A stretch of DNA of 56,404 nucleotides from Acidiferrimicrobium sp. IK (GCF_025499425.1 NZ_JAIMCB010000021.1:1-56404), one strand, 5' to 3'; shown: positions 27,520 through 35,754, numbered from the stretch's first letter. Made by a program: numbers and translations. The notes: generated by a model not told the origin, from the sequence alone.

Positions 27520-28556
27520 TCACCCCCACCGAACACGACCTCGGCGAGGCCCTCGAAGACCTCGTCTCCTCCCAGCCGTTCCAGCCCGACACCTCCTCGA
27601 TCGTCCGGCGCGGCACCGCTCTCCGGCGGCGGGCCTTCGCGGCCCGGGCCACCGCGGGGGTGGCCGTCGGCGCGGCTGCCGCGGTGGTGGCCGTCACCGC
27701 GACTGGCGCCGCTACCCACCGGGGGCCGAGCGGGACCATCGCCACCGCCACCGCCGGCGGCGGGACCATCGCCGCCGTCCCCGGGGGGAACCAGACCCTG
27801 ACCCAGCTGGCCTCCTACATCACCGCCAACCCCGCCCAACAGCCGGGCGACGCCACCTTGGTGCAGCGGACCCAGTCCTATCCCGGCCGGGCTCCGATGC
27901 AAGGCTTCGACCTCTACACCGACAGCGGCAAGTACTTCTACTCCGAGACCGAGTCCGGCCTGCCCGCCGCCATCAAGTCCAACGCCAACCTGGACAGCGG
28001 GGTGTCCGCCCGGGAGGTCGCCGCCGCGGAGTACGCCGCCACCGGGGACCTCACGGTCGCCGCCCACCGTATGGCCTACGCCCCCTTCGCCGACGGCAAA
28101 CCGCCGACCGAGAGCGCGACGCAGCGAGCCCTCGACGCACAGATGGTCGCTCAGAAGCTGGCCGCGGCAGGCAAGTCGGACCCCGGCCTCATCCAGAAGG
28201 TCAAGGATGGCACCGGCACCTTCGACACCGACAACTACATCTGGATGGACTCCGAAGACGCCCTTCAGGCCGGGTCGGGCAACCCTCAGGTCCGGGCCGG
28301 GATCCTCCGGCTGCTGTCCACGTTGCCGGGCATCACCGTCACCCACACCCAGGCCGCCGGTCAGGCAGCCCTCGCCATCAGCGCCAGCGGCCAACCAGAC
28401 CTGCCCGCCAACTACCGCGAGACCATCACCATCGGGGCCGCCACCGGTATCCCGATCAGCTTCGTGGGCGCCACCAACGGCGCCGCCCCCAGCGTCACCG
28501 TCAGCTGCCACGTCTCGCGTGTGACGGTGGCGAACATCGAGGCCGGCCGCTTCTAA
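27516..28556 (+). CDS. Membrane-anchored partner protein of the SigE-type sigma factor (CU044_5270-like)
   Basis: 346 residues. N-terminal 45 residues are cytoplasmic (LGEALEDLVSSQPF then a basic RRGTALRRRAF), followed by one transmembrane helix (AGVAVGAAAAVVAVTATGA, about residues 47-66) and a large extracytoplasmic domain. This architecture is common immediately after SigE-family sigma genes and suggests a signal-receiving anti-sigma-like role, though it lacks the HxxxCxxC zinc motif. Translationally coupled to the sigma gene. A strong terminator follows. Confidence 0.8.
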   Translation: MITPTEHDLGEALEDLVSSQPFQPDTSSIVRRGTALRRRAFAARATAGVAVGAAAAVVAVTATGAATHRGPSGTIATATAGGGTIAAVPGGNQTLTQLASYITANPAQQPGDATLVQRTQSYPGRAPMQGFDLYTDSGKYFYSETESGLPAAIKSNANLDSGVSAREVAAAEYAATGDLTVAAHRMAYAPFADGKPPTESATQRALDAQMVAQKLAAAGKSDPGLIQKVKDGTGTFDTDNYIWMDSEDALQAGSGNPQVRAGILRLLSTLPGITVTHTQAAGQAALAISASGQPDLPANYRETITIGAATGIPISFVGATNGAAPSVTVSCHVSRVTVANIEAGRF

Positions 28557-28588
28557 ACCCCGAGCGTTCCGAGCGGCGCCGCCGCAGT

Positions 28589-28617
28589 GGTCCCGCAGGC
28601 CGAGCGCCTGCGGGACC
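28589..28617. terminator. Strong bidirectional hairpin terminator
   Basis: GGTCCCGCAGG and CCTGCGGGACC form a perfect 11-bp stem with a 7-nt loop, in the gap between the membrane-protein gene (plus) and the convergent MerR gene (minus). Placed correctly to stop transcription from both sides; no long T-tract. Confidence 0.7.
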
Positions 28618-28622
28618 GCTGC

Positions 28623-28658
28623 CGGTTCAGGCGTCGGTTCGGGCGTCGGTTCGGGCGT
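28623..28658. repeat. Three tandem 12-bp repeats
   Basis: Units CGGTTCAGGCGT, CGGTTCGGGCGT, CGGTTCGGGCGT lie head to tail between the terminator and the MerR stop. Probably slippage-derived; no protein function. Confidence 0.6.
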
Positions 28659-28680
28659 CGACGCGGCAGTGGCGTCGCGT

Positions 28681-29508
28681 CTACGACGCGGTCTGGAACA
28701 CCGGCCAGCACACCTCTGTGCGGTGTTGCTCTTGGTCGTCGGTGTCGGCGAAGCCGACGAGGTAGTACTCGCGGATCGGCCCGTCGATGCCGATGGTCCG
28801 CTCGGCCACCACGGTGCCGAGGGCGCCGTAGGTGCGGTCGACCTCTTCGAGCGGACCGGCGTGCAAGGCGACCGCGAACTCTCCGCCGGGGACCCGCAAC
28901 GACTCGACCCGCGAGGCCGGACCCTTGGACCTGACCGGGCGCGAGACCGGGACGAAGGCGGTCACCTCGGCCCGGTCGAGCTCGAAGAACTGGCCGGGAT
29001 ACAGCGCCCCTGCGGTACCGGCCGGTTCGGCTCCGTCCCCGGCGACTGTCTGGCGCAGCTCGTCGAAGGCGCCCATCCACCACGGGGCGAAGTCGGCGGT
29101 GTCCACGACCTCGCGGATGGCGACGACGTCGGCGTCGGGGATCGACCGCAACGTCACCGGCATCCGCCGGGGCGGCCCTTCGAGCAGGGCCTCCAGGCCG
29201 GCGACGGTGGCCTGGGTCCGGGCCAGCTCGGTCTGCATGTGCTCCAGGTGGACCACGATGGCCTTGTTGCGGCTGGGCACGTCGGGAGCGTCGAGGACCG
29301 CTTTCACCTGGTCGAGGGGCATGCCGAGGTCCCGGAAGCGGCGGATGACCTGCGCCACCGGGACCTGCTCGGGCTCGTAGTAGCGGTAGCCGGTGTAGGG
29401 GTCGGTCTCGACCGGCTCGAGGATCCCCAGGTCGTGGTAGTGGCGCAGGGCCTTGACGCTCAGATGCGTCATCCGGGAGAAGTCGCCGATGGACAGCCGC
29501 AGTCGCAT
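28681..29508 (-). CDS. MerR-family regulator with GyrI-like effector domain
   Basis: 275 residues. N-terminal winged helix: RLSIGDFSRMTHLSVKALRH, YHDLGILEPVETDPYTGYRY, then the dimerisation coiled coil up to about residue 115. The C-terminal part (VVAIREVVDTADFAPWWMG ... EYYLVGFADTDD) is a GyrI/BmrR-like ligand pocket. It activates a drug-responsive promoter of the MerR type. Its own promoter and that of the MFS gene upstream share a 19-bp spacer with the same CTCCC..GGGAG palindrome, so it probably controls both. Leaderless start at 29508. Confidence 0.9.
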   Translation of the reverse strand: MRLRLSIGDFSRMTHLSVKALRHYHDLGILEPVETDPYTGYRYYEPEQVPVAQVIRRFRDLGMPLDQVKAVLDAPDVPSRNKAIVVHLEHMQTELARTQATVAGLEALLEGPPRRMPVTLRSIPDADVVAIREVVDTADFAPWWMGAFDELRQTVAGDGAEPAGTAGALYPGQFFELDRAEVTAFVPVSRPVRSKGPASRVESLRVPGGEFAVALHAGPLEEVDRTYGALGTVVAERTIGIDGPIREYYLVGFADTDDQEQHRTEVCWPVFQTAS

Positions 29509-29936
29509 GCCGCCAGTATCAGCTCTCCCCCCGCGGGAGAGTCAAGGGTCCCTTCGTCGCCTCCGTCGCCGAGGCGGTCCACCCGCAGGTGGCTGCCGAG
29601 CACGGTGACGCTTCGGCCGCCAGTGATCAACCGCAACCACCACCACCGGCCGTAGCGGCCGACGCCGTCGAGGCGGCACGGCGCGGCCCGCCCCGACCCG
29701 GGCACCACGGTCCCGGCCACTACGGTCCCGGCCACGACGGTCCCGGCCAGCGCGACCTGCCACCGGGCGTTTCGGACGCAGACCACCCCGCCCACCGACG
29801 CCTCCGCGGTCATGTCGGCGGACCCGGTGAGACGGCGGGCCGCCCAGAGCACCTGGCGCTCGTGCGCCGCTCGGGCCCGTCGTTGCAGACGCCGCCACTG
29901 CCGGGCGGTCAGACCGCCCACCGGCGCGCCGCTCAC
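29469..29936 (-). CDS. Small protein of unknown function between the MFS and MerR genes
   Basis: A 155-codon minus-strand frame starts at a GTG (29936) that overlaps the MFS stop as GTGA. The product has a basic N-terminus (TARQWRRLQRRARAAHERQ), a Val/Ala/Gly-rich repeat (AGTVVAGTVVAGTVV) and RYGRWWWLRLITGGRSV. The last 40 bases overlap the MerR gene and the C-terminal codons are the MerR promoter itself, so the true 3' end or reality of the gene is doubtful. No family recognised. Confidence 0.4.
   Translation of the reverse strand: MSGAPVGGLTARQWRRLQRRARAAHERQVLWAARRLTGSADMTAEASVGGVVCVRNARWQVALAGTVVAGTVVAGTVVPGSGRAAPCRLDGVGRYGRWWWLRLITGGRSVTVLGSHLRVDRLGDGGDEGTLDSPAGGELILAACDCGCPSATSPG
29515..29545 (-). 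promoter_or_regulatory. MerR-type promoter of the merR-like gene
   Basis: On the minus strand TTGACT (29540-29545), a 19-nt spacer containing CTCCCGCGGGGGGAG, and GATACT (29515-29520), with the ATG 6 nt further. The long spacer and internal inverted repeat are the hallmark of MerR-activated promoters. Confidence 0.75.
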
Positions 29937-31360
29937 GGCCGGACCGTCCGATCCGGCAGGACCCGGGCCAGGCCGGCCACGCCGACCAGGAGGATCAGCA
30001 TGGCGGCGGCGCTTCGCTCGAAGGCCACCCCGTAGCCGTGGGAGACCGAGTCGAAAAAGAGCATCCCGATGACCGCCACCCCGATCGAGTTGCCCACCTG
30101 CTGCATAGTGGACAGCGCCCCCGACACCGCCCCCGCGGTCGTCGGCGTGGCGTGTGAGAGCACCGTGGCCGTGAGCGGGGTGATGCACAGGCCCTGGCCG
30201 GCGCCGACGAGGAACAGCGCCGGCAAGAGCGCGGTCAGCGCCCCGCCGGTGCCGTAGTGGGCCGCGAACGCCCACAGCAGGCCGTTACCTCCGGCCGCGA
30301 CGAGGGCGCCTGCGGTGATCACCCGCCGGCCGAAACGCTCCTCCCATCTCGGCGCCCGAAGCGACGTGGCCAGGTAGCCGGCGGCCAGGGCGGCGAACAC
30401 CCCTCCCGACGCCAGCGGTGACAGGCGGCGGCCCTCCTGCAGGTACAACGCCAGCAGGAGGTACGACGCGGCCTGCTGACACCAGAACGCGGTTTGGGTG
30501 ATCAGCCCGGCCCGCAACGCCGCCACCGCGAAGATCTCCGGGTCGAGCAGCGGGACGCGGCCTCGCCCGGCGTACCAGCGCTGGTGGGCGAAGAACACGC
30601 CGAAGAGCACCGGTGACGCCGCCAGGCACGCCCACGACCACGCCGGCCACCTCTGGTCGCGGCCGGTCACCAACGGCAGGACCACCGCTACCAGCGCCGC
30701 GCTGAGCAGCAGCGACCCGGCGACGTCGAGCGAGCGGCCCTCCCCCGACCGAGACTCGGGGACCCAGCGACGGCTGGTGGCCAGCGCCGCGAACCCGACC
30801 GGCACGTTGACCCAAAAGATCGCCCGCCAGCCGAGGCCGCTGGCTATCAGGCCGCCGCCGATCAGCTGGCCTGACACTGCAGCTGCGCCCATCACCATGC
30901 CGTAGATGCTGATGGCCCGCACCCGCCGGGCGCCGGTGTAGACCACACCGAGCACCGACAAGATGTTGGGCGCCATTAGCGCCGCGCCGAGGCCTTGGAC
31001 CAGGCGGGCGGCGATCAGGGACGTGGCGTCGGGCGACACGGCGCACGCCGCGGAGGCGACCGCGAAGGCGGCCAAGCCGGCCGCGAACATCCGCCGCCGG
31101 CCGAGCAGATCGCCCAGCCTTCCGCCGAGCACCAGGCCCGCGGCGATGACCAGGGCGTAGCCGGCCACCACCCATTCGACATCGGCCGCGCCGGCGTGTA
31201 GCCCTCGCTGGATGGACGGCAACGCGACGTTGACCACGAAGAAGTCCAGGACGTACATGAACGTCCCGAACATCAAGACGACCAGCGCGGCCCACTCGCC
31301 GAGAAAGCGGCGTGGGGAGACGACAGGTCGAGCCGGATCGGACACCATGAGGTTGTTCAT
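29933..31360 (-). CDS. MFS multidrug exporter, DHA2 (14-TM) family
   Basis: 475 residues, about 14 hydrophobic helices. TM1 has FMYVLDFFVVNVALPSIQRG (D and N-V-A-L-P-S-I as in EmrB/QacA-type exporters), the following loop GGRLGDLLGRRRMF is motif A, and GAAAVSGQLIGGGLIASGLG covers the antiporter motif. Probably exports the compound sensed by the MerR regulator. Start at 31360 is leaderless behind a MerR-type promoter. A second DHA2 exporter (18148) is in the window. Confidence 0.9.
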   Translation of the reverse strand: MNNLMVSDPARPVVSPRRFLGEWAALVVLMFGTFMYVLDFFVVNVALPSIQRGLHAGAADVEWVVAGYALVIAAGLVLGGRLGDLLGRRRMFAAGLAAFAVASAACAVSPDATSLIAARLVQGLGAALMAPNILSVLGVVYTGARRVRAISIYGMVMGAAAVSGQLIGGGLIASGLGWRAIFWVNVPVGFAALATSRRWVPESRSGEGRSLDVAGSLLLSAALVAVVLPLVTGRDQRWPAWSWACLAASPVLFGVFFAHQRWYAGRGRVPLLDPEIFAVAALRAGLITQTAFWCQQAASYLLLALYLQEGRRLSPLASGGVFAALAAGYLATSLRAPRWEERFGRRVITAGALVAAGGNGLLWAFAAHYGTGGALTALLPALFLVGAGQGLCITPLTATVLSHATPTTAGAVSGALSTMQQVGNSIGVAVIGMLFFDSVSHGYGVAFERSAAAMLILLVGVAGLARVLPDRTVRP

Positions 31361-31366
31361 GGCGAC

Positions 31367-31397
31367 AGGCTCGAGCCTCCCGCGACGGGAGAGTCAA
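31367..31397 (-). promoter_or_regulatory. MerR-type promoter of the MFS gene
   Basis: Minus strand: TTGACT (31392-31397), 19-nt spacer with the palindrome CTCCCGTCGCGGGAG, and GAGCCT (31367-31372), then 6 nt to the ATG at 31360. The geometry is identical to that before the regulator gene. Confidence 0.75.
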
Positions 31398-31603
31398 GAC
31401 CTCCGCTTTGGAGTACTCCCAACGGGTGCCGATGGCAGCAGGGGCCCGGCGAGGGTCGCGCCTGTCGGTGGACACCGGCGGGTGCTCGGTCCGATCTCTC
31501 GAACCCGTCGGGGAGCTCCAACCCGTTGCTGAGCGGGACATCGGCAGCGCCTCCCACCAGGGGCAGGCCACGCCGCGCCGGGCGCCACCGATAACATAAA
31601 CCA

Positions 31604-31623
31604 ACAGTTACCGGTGATACTGT
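31604..31623 (+). promoter_or_regulatory. Inverted-repeat operator upstream of the HipB-like gene
   Basis: ACAGTTACCGGTGATACTGT has 5-bp outer arms (ACAGT/ACTGT) around an ACCGGT palindrome. A TTTAAT -10-like box follows at 31626-31631. Likely HipB-type autorepressor site. Confidence 0.5.
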
Positions 31624-31654
31624 CGTTTAATGTCATGGAGCGGAGGGCGGCGCG

Positions 31655-31987
31655 GTGAAGCGTGAGCACACCTACCTACCGGAGACCCTGGACGCGCTGG
31701 CCGCCCTCGGAGCGCAGATCGCCGCGGCACGGCGCGAGCTGGGCTGGACCGCCGCAGAGCTAGCCGAACGAGTCGGCGTCAGCGCCCCCCTGATAAGCCG
31801 AATCGAGAACGGGCGGCCGACCTCCCAGATAGGAACGGTGTTCGAGGCCGCGGTCCTCTGCGGCGTGGCGCTCTTCGGCGGCGACCGAGCCGAGCTCGCA
31901 TCGGTGGCCCGCAGCGAACGGAACCGCCTGGCACTGCTGCCAGCCCGGGTGCATCACCGCCCGACCGTGATCGTCAATGACTTCTGA
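31655..31987 (+). CDS. HipB-like XRE-family antitoxin
   Basis: 110 residues with a Cro/C1-type helix-turn-helix: LGAQIAAARRELGWTAAELA, ERVGVSAPLISRIENGRP. GTG start at 31655 with GGAGGG 7 nt upstream. A short ORF (MERRAAR) overlaps the start as GTGA. The gene overlaps the HipA kinase by 11 nt and would repress the operon and restrain the kinase. Confidence 0.85.
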   Translation: MKREHTYLPETLDALAALGAQIAAARRELGWTAAELAERVGVSAPLISRIENGRPTSQIGTVFEAAVLCGVALFGGDRAELASVARSERNRLALLPARVHHRPTVIVNDF

Positions 31988-33272
31988 GCCCGACGCCTAC
32001 GTGTGGGTTTGGCTTCCCGGCCAGCCCGAGCCGGTGGTGGCCGGCGGGCTGGCTCGCACGGACCGGTCCCTGGCCGGCGAGACCGTGCTGGCCTACACGT
32101 ACGGCCGTTCCTATCTGCAAAGGCCCGATGCGCTGTCGCTGTTCAGCCCCGAGCTGCCGTTGCGAGACACCACGTTCGACCCAGCTGACCCCCTACCGAA
32201 CCGGGACTGGAGGGGCTACTCGCCATCGGATGGCCGCCGACCCCTCCCCCTGGCGGGCTGCCTCAGGGACGCGGCACCCGACGCGTGGGGACGACGTGTG
32301 CTCAACGCCAGCGTCGCCGCGAACCCGGACTCCGACCTGGGCGAGTTGACGTATCTCCTCGAGTCCGGAAGCGACCGGATCGGTGCTATCGACTTCCAGC
32401 GGTCCCCCGCCGAATATGCGCCCCGCAGCGAGCCAGCCACGCTGGCCCAGCTGGCGCGCGCCGCCGAGCTCATAGAAGCCGGCGAACCGCTTCCCGACGA
32501 CCTGTTAGCCGCCGCCGGGCACGCCACGTCGGTGGGAGGGGCCCGACCCAAAGCGCTGCTGTCGGACGGCGGCCGACACTGGATCGCCAAGTTCTCCTCC
32601 TCTACCGACGACCGCCCAGTCGTAAAAGCGGAAGCTGTCGGCATGCTGCTCGCCGCCAGGGTCGGCTTGGACGTGGCACCAGTCGCGGTCACCCAGTCAG
32701 CAGGACTCGACGTCCTGCTCGTCGAGCGCTTCGACCGGACAGCCGACGGCCGGCGCCTGATGGTCGTCTCCGCCCTGACAGTCCTCGGCTTGGACGAACT
32801 GTCGGCCCGCTACAGCTCGTACGCAGAATTGGCGTCAGCGATCCGGTTCGCCGGCTGGCCGGAGCCGGCCGCCCAGATGAGGGAACTGTTCACCAGGATG
32901 GTGCTGAACATCGCCGTGTCCAACACCGACGACCACCTGCGCAACCACGCCGCGTTCTGGGACGGAACCGAACTGTCCCTCACACCAGCCTTCGACGTCG
33001 CCCCCCAGCGACGGTCCACATCAGTGGCTACCCACGCCATCGGGCTGAGCGCTGATGGCGAGCGGAGCAGCCAGTTCCGTGTCGCACGGAAGGCAGCCCG
33101 CTCCTTCGGGATCACTGATGCAGACGCGGCCTCCATCATCGACAACGTCCAACACACCATCCACTCGTGCTGGAAAGAGGTCTGCGACGAAGCCCGGCTG
33201 TCCAAGTCCGAACGCACCCAGCTGTGGCGCCGTGAGATCCTCCCCGAGTACGCCTCGTGGGACCAGACCTGA
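31977..33272 (+). CDS. hipA: HipA-like kinase toxin
   Basis: 431 residues of the HipA serine/threonine kinase family, which phosphorylates aminoacyl-tRNA synthetases (GltX in E. coli) and drives persistence. The N-terminal barrel (VWLPGQPEPVVAGGLART), the Gly-rich nucleotide loop TSVGGARPKALL, the ATP lysine in HWIAKFSSS, the catalytic NTDDHLRNHA and the metal-binding PAFDVAP are all present. Full length, so probably active. Coupled to the HipB-like gene. Confidence 0.92.
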   Translation: MTSEPDAYVWVWLPGQPEPVVAGGLARTDRSLAGETVLAYTYGRSYLQRPDALSLFSPELPLRDTTFDPADPLPNRDWRGYSPSDGRRPLPLAGCLRDAAPDAWGRRVLNASVAANPDSDLGELTYLLESGSDRIGAIDFQRSPAEYAPRSEPATLAQLARAAELIEAGEPLPDDLLAAAGHATSVGGARPKALLSDGGRHWIAKFSSSTDDRPVVKAEAVGMLLAARVGLDVAPVAVTQSAGLDVLLVERFDRTADGRRLMVVSALTVLGLDELSARYSSYAELASAIRFAGWPEPAAQMRELFTRMVLNIAVSNTDDHLRNHAAFWDGTELSLTPAFDVAPQRRSTSVATHAIGLSADGERSSQFRVARKAARSFGITDADAASIIDNVQHTIHSCWKEVCDEARLSKSERTQLWRREILPEYASWDQT

Positions 33273-33391
33273 CAGTTCGCCAGGGCTCCGTATCGGCGGC
33301 CGAAGGACACCAACACCGATCGCCGTCCGGGCGCGGTGTCCCACCGCCATCGCCATCGCCGAAGCAGGATTGTCCAGCGGGACTCGCAGCG

Positions 33392-33561
33392 TCAGGTGGA
33401 CGGGTCCAGCGCGGCTCGTACAACTTCGGGCAGCCGAGGATCCGCCAGGCGCAGGTTGGTGACCTCGTCGTGGGTCAGCCACGCCAGCGCGTCGTGCTCC
33501 GGCCGTCTCGATTGGTCGGTTCGTCCTGCCATCGGTCCAGGGCCCAGATGTTCGCCCCACC
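33392..33561 (-). pseudogene. C-terminal remnant of a NUDIX hydrolase gene with a frameshift
   Basis: One minus-strand frame encodes EHDALAWLTHDEVTNLRLAD then PRLPEVVRAAL and a stop, the typical tail of MutT/NUDIX hydrolases. The preceding segment NIWALDRWQDEPTN that belongs before it is in another frame, so an indel lies near 33510. The NUDIX box itself is absent. It lies between the HipA gene and a PIN module. Confidence 0.55.
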
Positions 33562-33638
33562 ACCTTGTCACTCCTTCGTCTGCCCGCTGGATAATCGCCA
33601 AGCGAACATCGGTCACCGGGTTCGTGGCCGCCGGTCCC

Positions 33639-34058
33639 TCACGGCTGGTCCGGGAGGTCGACTACAGCCAGCGCTGACTCCAGGCCGGTGAAGTCGCTAC
33701 CGTTCCGGGTCAACAGTGTCAGACCGTGGCGTGCTGCGGTCGCGGCGATCTGCAAGTCCATGCGGCGTGGCCGTGGGTTACGGCCACGCTGGCGCACGAG
33801 GCCGGCCAGCGCCCCGTAGTACTCAGCGGCACTCACGTCGAATGGCAGCACCTCGAACCGGTCCAATATCGCTTGCACCCGTCGCCGCCGGGCCATCTGG
33901 GTCAGCGGGTCGGGCGCGACGGCCACGCCGTACTGCAGCTCACCGATGGTCACTGCCGATACCGCAACCTCGTCCACCACCCGAGCGACCTGCGCGGCCG
34001 GGAAGTCGATGACCACCGAGGTGTCGAGCAGAGCACGGCGCGGTTCGCCGGAGGTCAA
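33639..34058 (-). CDS. PIN-domain toxin (VapC family)
   Basis: 139 residues. RRALLDTSVVIDFPAAQVAR has the first catalytic Asp, VSAVTIGELQYGVAVAPDP the Glu, RRMDLQIAATAARHGLTLLT the third and RNGSDFTGLESAL the fourth acidic residue: the FitB-like subgroup. ATG overlaps the Phd-type antitoxin stop (34055-34058). Confidence 0.92.
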   Translation of the reverse strand: MTSGEPRRALLDTSVVIDFPAAQVARVVDEVAVSAVTIGELQYGVAVAPDPLTQMARRRRVQAILDRFEVLPFDVSAAEYYGALAGLVRQRGRNPRPRRMDLQIAATAARHGLTLLTRNGSDFTGLESALAVVDLPDQP

Positions 34059-34348
34059 TGCCTCTCCGGGTCGAACGGGTCGGAGGGCTCATCGGGACCG
34101 AAGGCCTCCTGGGCGGCAGCCAGATCGTCCCGCCATGCCTTCGGGTCCACCATCGGCTCCGCGGCGAACGCCTCAGTCAAGTCCGCGACAGCCACAAATC
34201 GACGCCTGCGCGTGTCCTGGCGATGAGGCACTACATCAGCCACCGGCCGACCGTTGACGGTCACCACGAAGGACTCGCCCTCGGCCACCCGGCGCATGAC
34301 CGTCGCGTTGTCGTTGCGCAACTCCGACTGCCGTATCACCACGCTCAT
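34055..34348 (-). CDS. Phd/YefM-type antitoxin
   Basis: 97 residues: SVVIRQSELRNDNATVMRRV, AEGESFVVTVNGRPVADVVP is the Phd/YefM DNA-binding fold; the disordered acidic tail ends FGPDEPSDPFDPERH. Start at 34348 is preceded by TATATT (34355-34360) only 6 nt upstream, a leaderless promoter. Confidence 0.9.
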   Translation of the reverse strand: MSVVIRQSELRNDNATVMRRVAEGESFVVTVNGRPVADVVPHRQDTRRRRFVAVADLTEAFAAEPMVDPKAWRDDLAAAQEAFGPDEPSDPFDPERH

Positions 34349-34866
34349 AGCAACAATATAGCGTTCTTGTAGCGCATCTGTCGATGAGCATCCTTAGCGG
34401 GATCGTCTTGTGCGACTGGGATTCTCTGCGCGACGTCTACGAGAGGGACCGAGGGAGGAGGGGCGTAATGCGCGACAGCTCACGAAGGACCTTCCGCGCC
34501 CCTCCCCCACGACCACCGATCGCCCCGCCACACCTCTCCAGCATCCCGAACGCCCGTTCTACGGGTGATCGGCGTGGCCGGAGCCAGCACCCCGGCGGAT
34601 CTCGACAGCGACACAGCGACGGCTCGGGCTGCGAGCGGCTCGGCGATCGCTCTCACCCTGAGTGAGGGCAGCGGCCGTCTGCGGGCAGTCGCTGTCGTCC
34701 GCCGGTGGGCACATCCTGCTGGCCGCCCTCATCATTGGCAGGGTGAGCCATTTCCCTGGGTGCAGACCGTCTCTCGTCCAGTGTTTCGGCAGGCAGCACC
34801 CGCACCGGACGCGGACCCAGCCCCCTTCAATCTGGGGTGCGATGAGCCAGGCGACGCTGGCTTTGA
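34349..34866. other. Gene-free stretch between the Phd-PIN and MazF modules
   Basis: About 520 bases. The first few hold the leaderless promoter of the Phd-type gene (TATATT on the minus strand at 34355-34360). Beyond that no coding sequence or recognisable remnant was found on either strand. Confidence 0.4.
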
Positions 34867-35190
34867 TCAGTTCGGCGTGCCGTCGACGGCGATGGCCAGC
34901 GCGTCGCAGAGGCGAGACATCGTGTCGGGTGTGACTTGGCCGACGCGGCGAACAAGACGGGTCCGGGCGAGAAGTTGAGCGTTGTCCAGGTTGGCGACCG
35001 ATTCGACACGGATGCCATCGGCGGGACCGACGGGCACCTCGGTCGAGACCCCTCGCACCGTCGAGGTGACCGGAGCGACCAGCACCGCGTTGAGGTACCG
35101 GCCCACGGGAGTGCGGGTGAGCACGATGACGGGACGGGTCTTGTCCACCTCGGCGAGCCACGCCTCGCCCCTTCGTGGGATGGCGGTCAC
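34867..35190 (-). CDS. MazF/PemK-type endoribonuclease toxin
   Basis: 107 residues: IPRRGEAWLAEVDKTRPVIV, VLVAPVTSTVRGVSTEVPVG, VANLDNAQLLARTRLVRRVG is the MazF SH3-like fold. The R-x-W-x-x-x-x-x-x-x-R-P-V-I-V start and the N-L-D-x-A/Q element are typical. It cleaves mRNA or tRNA at short motifs. ATG overlaps the antitoxin TGA (35187-35190). Confidence 0.92.
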   Translation of the reverse strand: MTAIPRRGEAWLAEVDKTRPVIVLTRTPVGRYLNAVLVAPVTSTVRGVSTEVPVGPADGIRVESVANLDNAQLLARTRLVRRVGQVTPDTMSRLCDALAIAVDGTPN

Positions 35191-35444
35191 TCTTCGCTGT
35201 AGAGGGCGGCCCAGTCGGTGTCGTCGTCGAGCAGCCCCCCGCCGGCGAGCTCGGCTAGGGCGACCTCGTCGTCGGTGGGCGGCGTGGCCCTGTAGGCGCC
35301 GATGTCACGTCGAAGACGCTCGAGGCGGATGAGCCGGTCGAGGGCGACATCGACCACCGCCGAAGTGGACTCGGCGCCGACGAGGGCTCGGGCCTCCTCC
35401 GCCTTGCGCCGGTCAAGCGTGATTGTCGCCTTCTCTTTCGCCAT
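35187..35444 (-). CDS. MazE/RHH-type antitoxin
   Basis: 85 residues from ATG 35444: MAKEKATITLDRRKAEEARA then ESTSAVVDVALDRLIRLERL, a ribbon-helix-helix DNA-binding domain, with an acidic tail (LLDDDTDWAALYSEE). A longer frame continues upstream but adds non-conserved sequence. A CAGTAT box 7 nt before the ATG may serve as the -10 of a leaderless promoter. Confidence 0.85.
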   Translation of the reverse strand: MAKEKATITLDRRKAEEARALVGAESTSAVVDVALDRLIRLERLRRDIGAYRATPPTDDEVALAELAGGGLLDDDTDWAALYSEE

Positions 35445-35556
35445 ACCATTGATACTGCCGAATGGTGGTAGACCCGTCATCGGCCGGCGAGAACCCAGCA
35501 GCCCCGTCGGTAGCGTGCTAGGAGTTACCTCAGCGGTCACCGGTGCAGGGAGGACT

Positions 35557-35682
35557 GTGGAGGACCCCGACGAGGAGCAGCGACGGGCCGTGGAGCGCCA
35601 GGGCAACATCGTGTTCTCGATCACCGTGGCCGTCGGAGTGCTCATCGCGGTGTTGCTCGTGGTGGTCTTGGTAGCCCTGTGA
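35557..35682 (+). CDS. 41-residue single-span membrane protein
   Basis: GTG at 35557, with GGGAGG a few nt upstream, encodes EDPDEEQRRAVERQGNIVFS followed by one hydrophobic helix of about 20 residues rich in Val, Leu and Ile, and a stop at 35682. N-terminus charged and probably cytoplasmic. Small actinobacterial proteins with this layout are common and mostly uncharacterised. A terminator-like hairpin follows. Confidence 0.65.
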   Translation: MEDPDEEQRRAVERQGNIVFSITVAVGVLIAVLLVVVLVAL

Positions 35683-35711
35683 GGAGCATGGGGCTCCGCT
35701 CGAGCGGCCCA

Positions 35712-35744
35712 CGCGGTGGTCCCGGCGCATGGGGGACCACCGCG
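35712..35744. terminator. Bidirectional hairpin terminator
   Basis: CGCGGTGGTCCC and GGGACCACCGCG form a perfect 12-bp stem around a 9-nt loop, 30 nt past the small membrane protein gene and 11 nt past the convergent SRPBCC gene. Confidence 0.7.
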
Positions 35745-35754
35745 CCGGGTGGGT

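Noticed and set aside
28623..28658. Short tandem repeats as a possible CRISPR array
   Set aside because: Twelve-bp direct tandem units without spacers; not a CRISPR array.
31635..31658. Seven-residue ORF (MERRAAR) overlapping the HipB-like start
   Set aside because: Kept only as a note: it contains the Shine-Dalgarno of the HipB gene itself, so overlap may be accidental.
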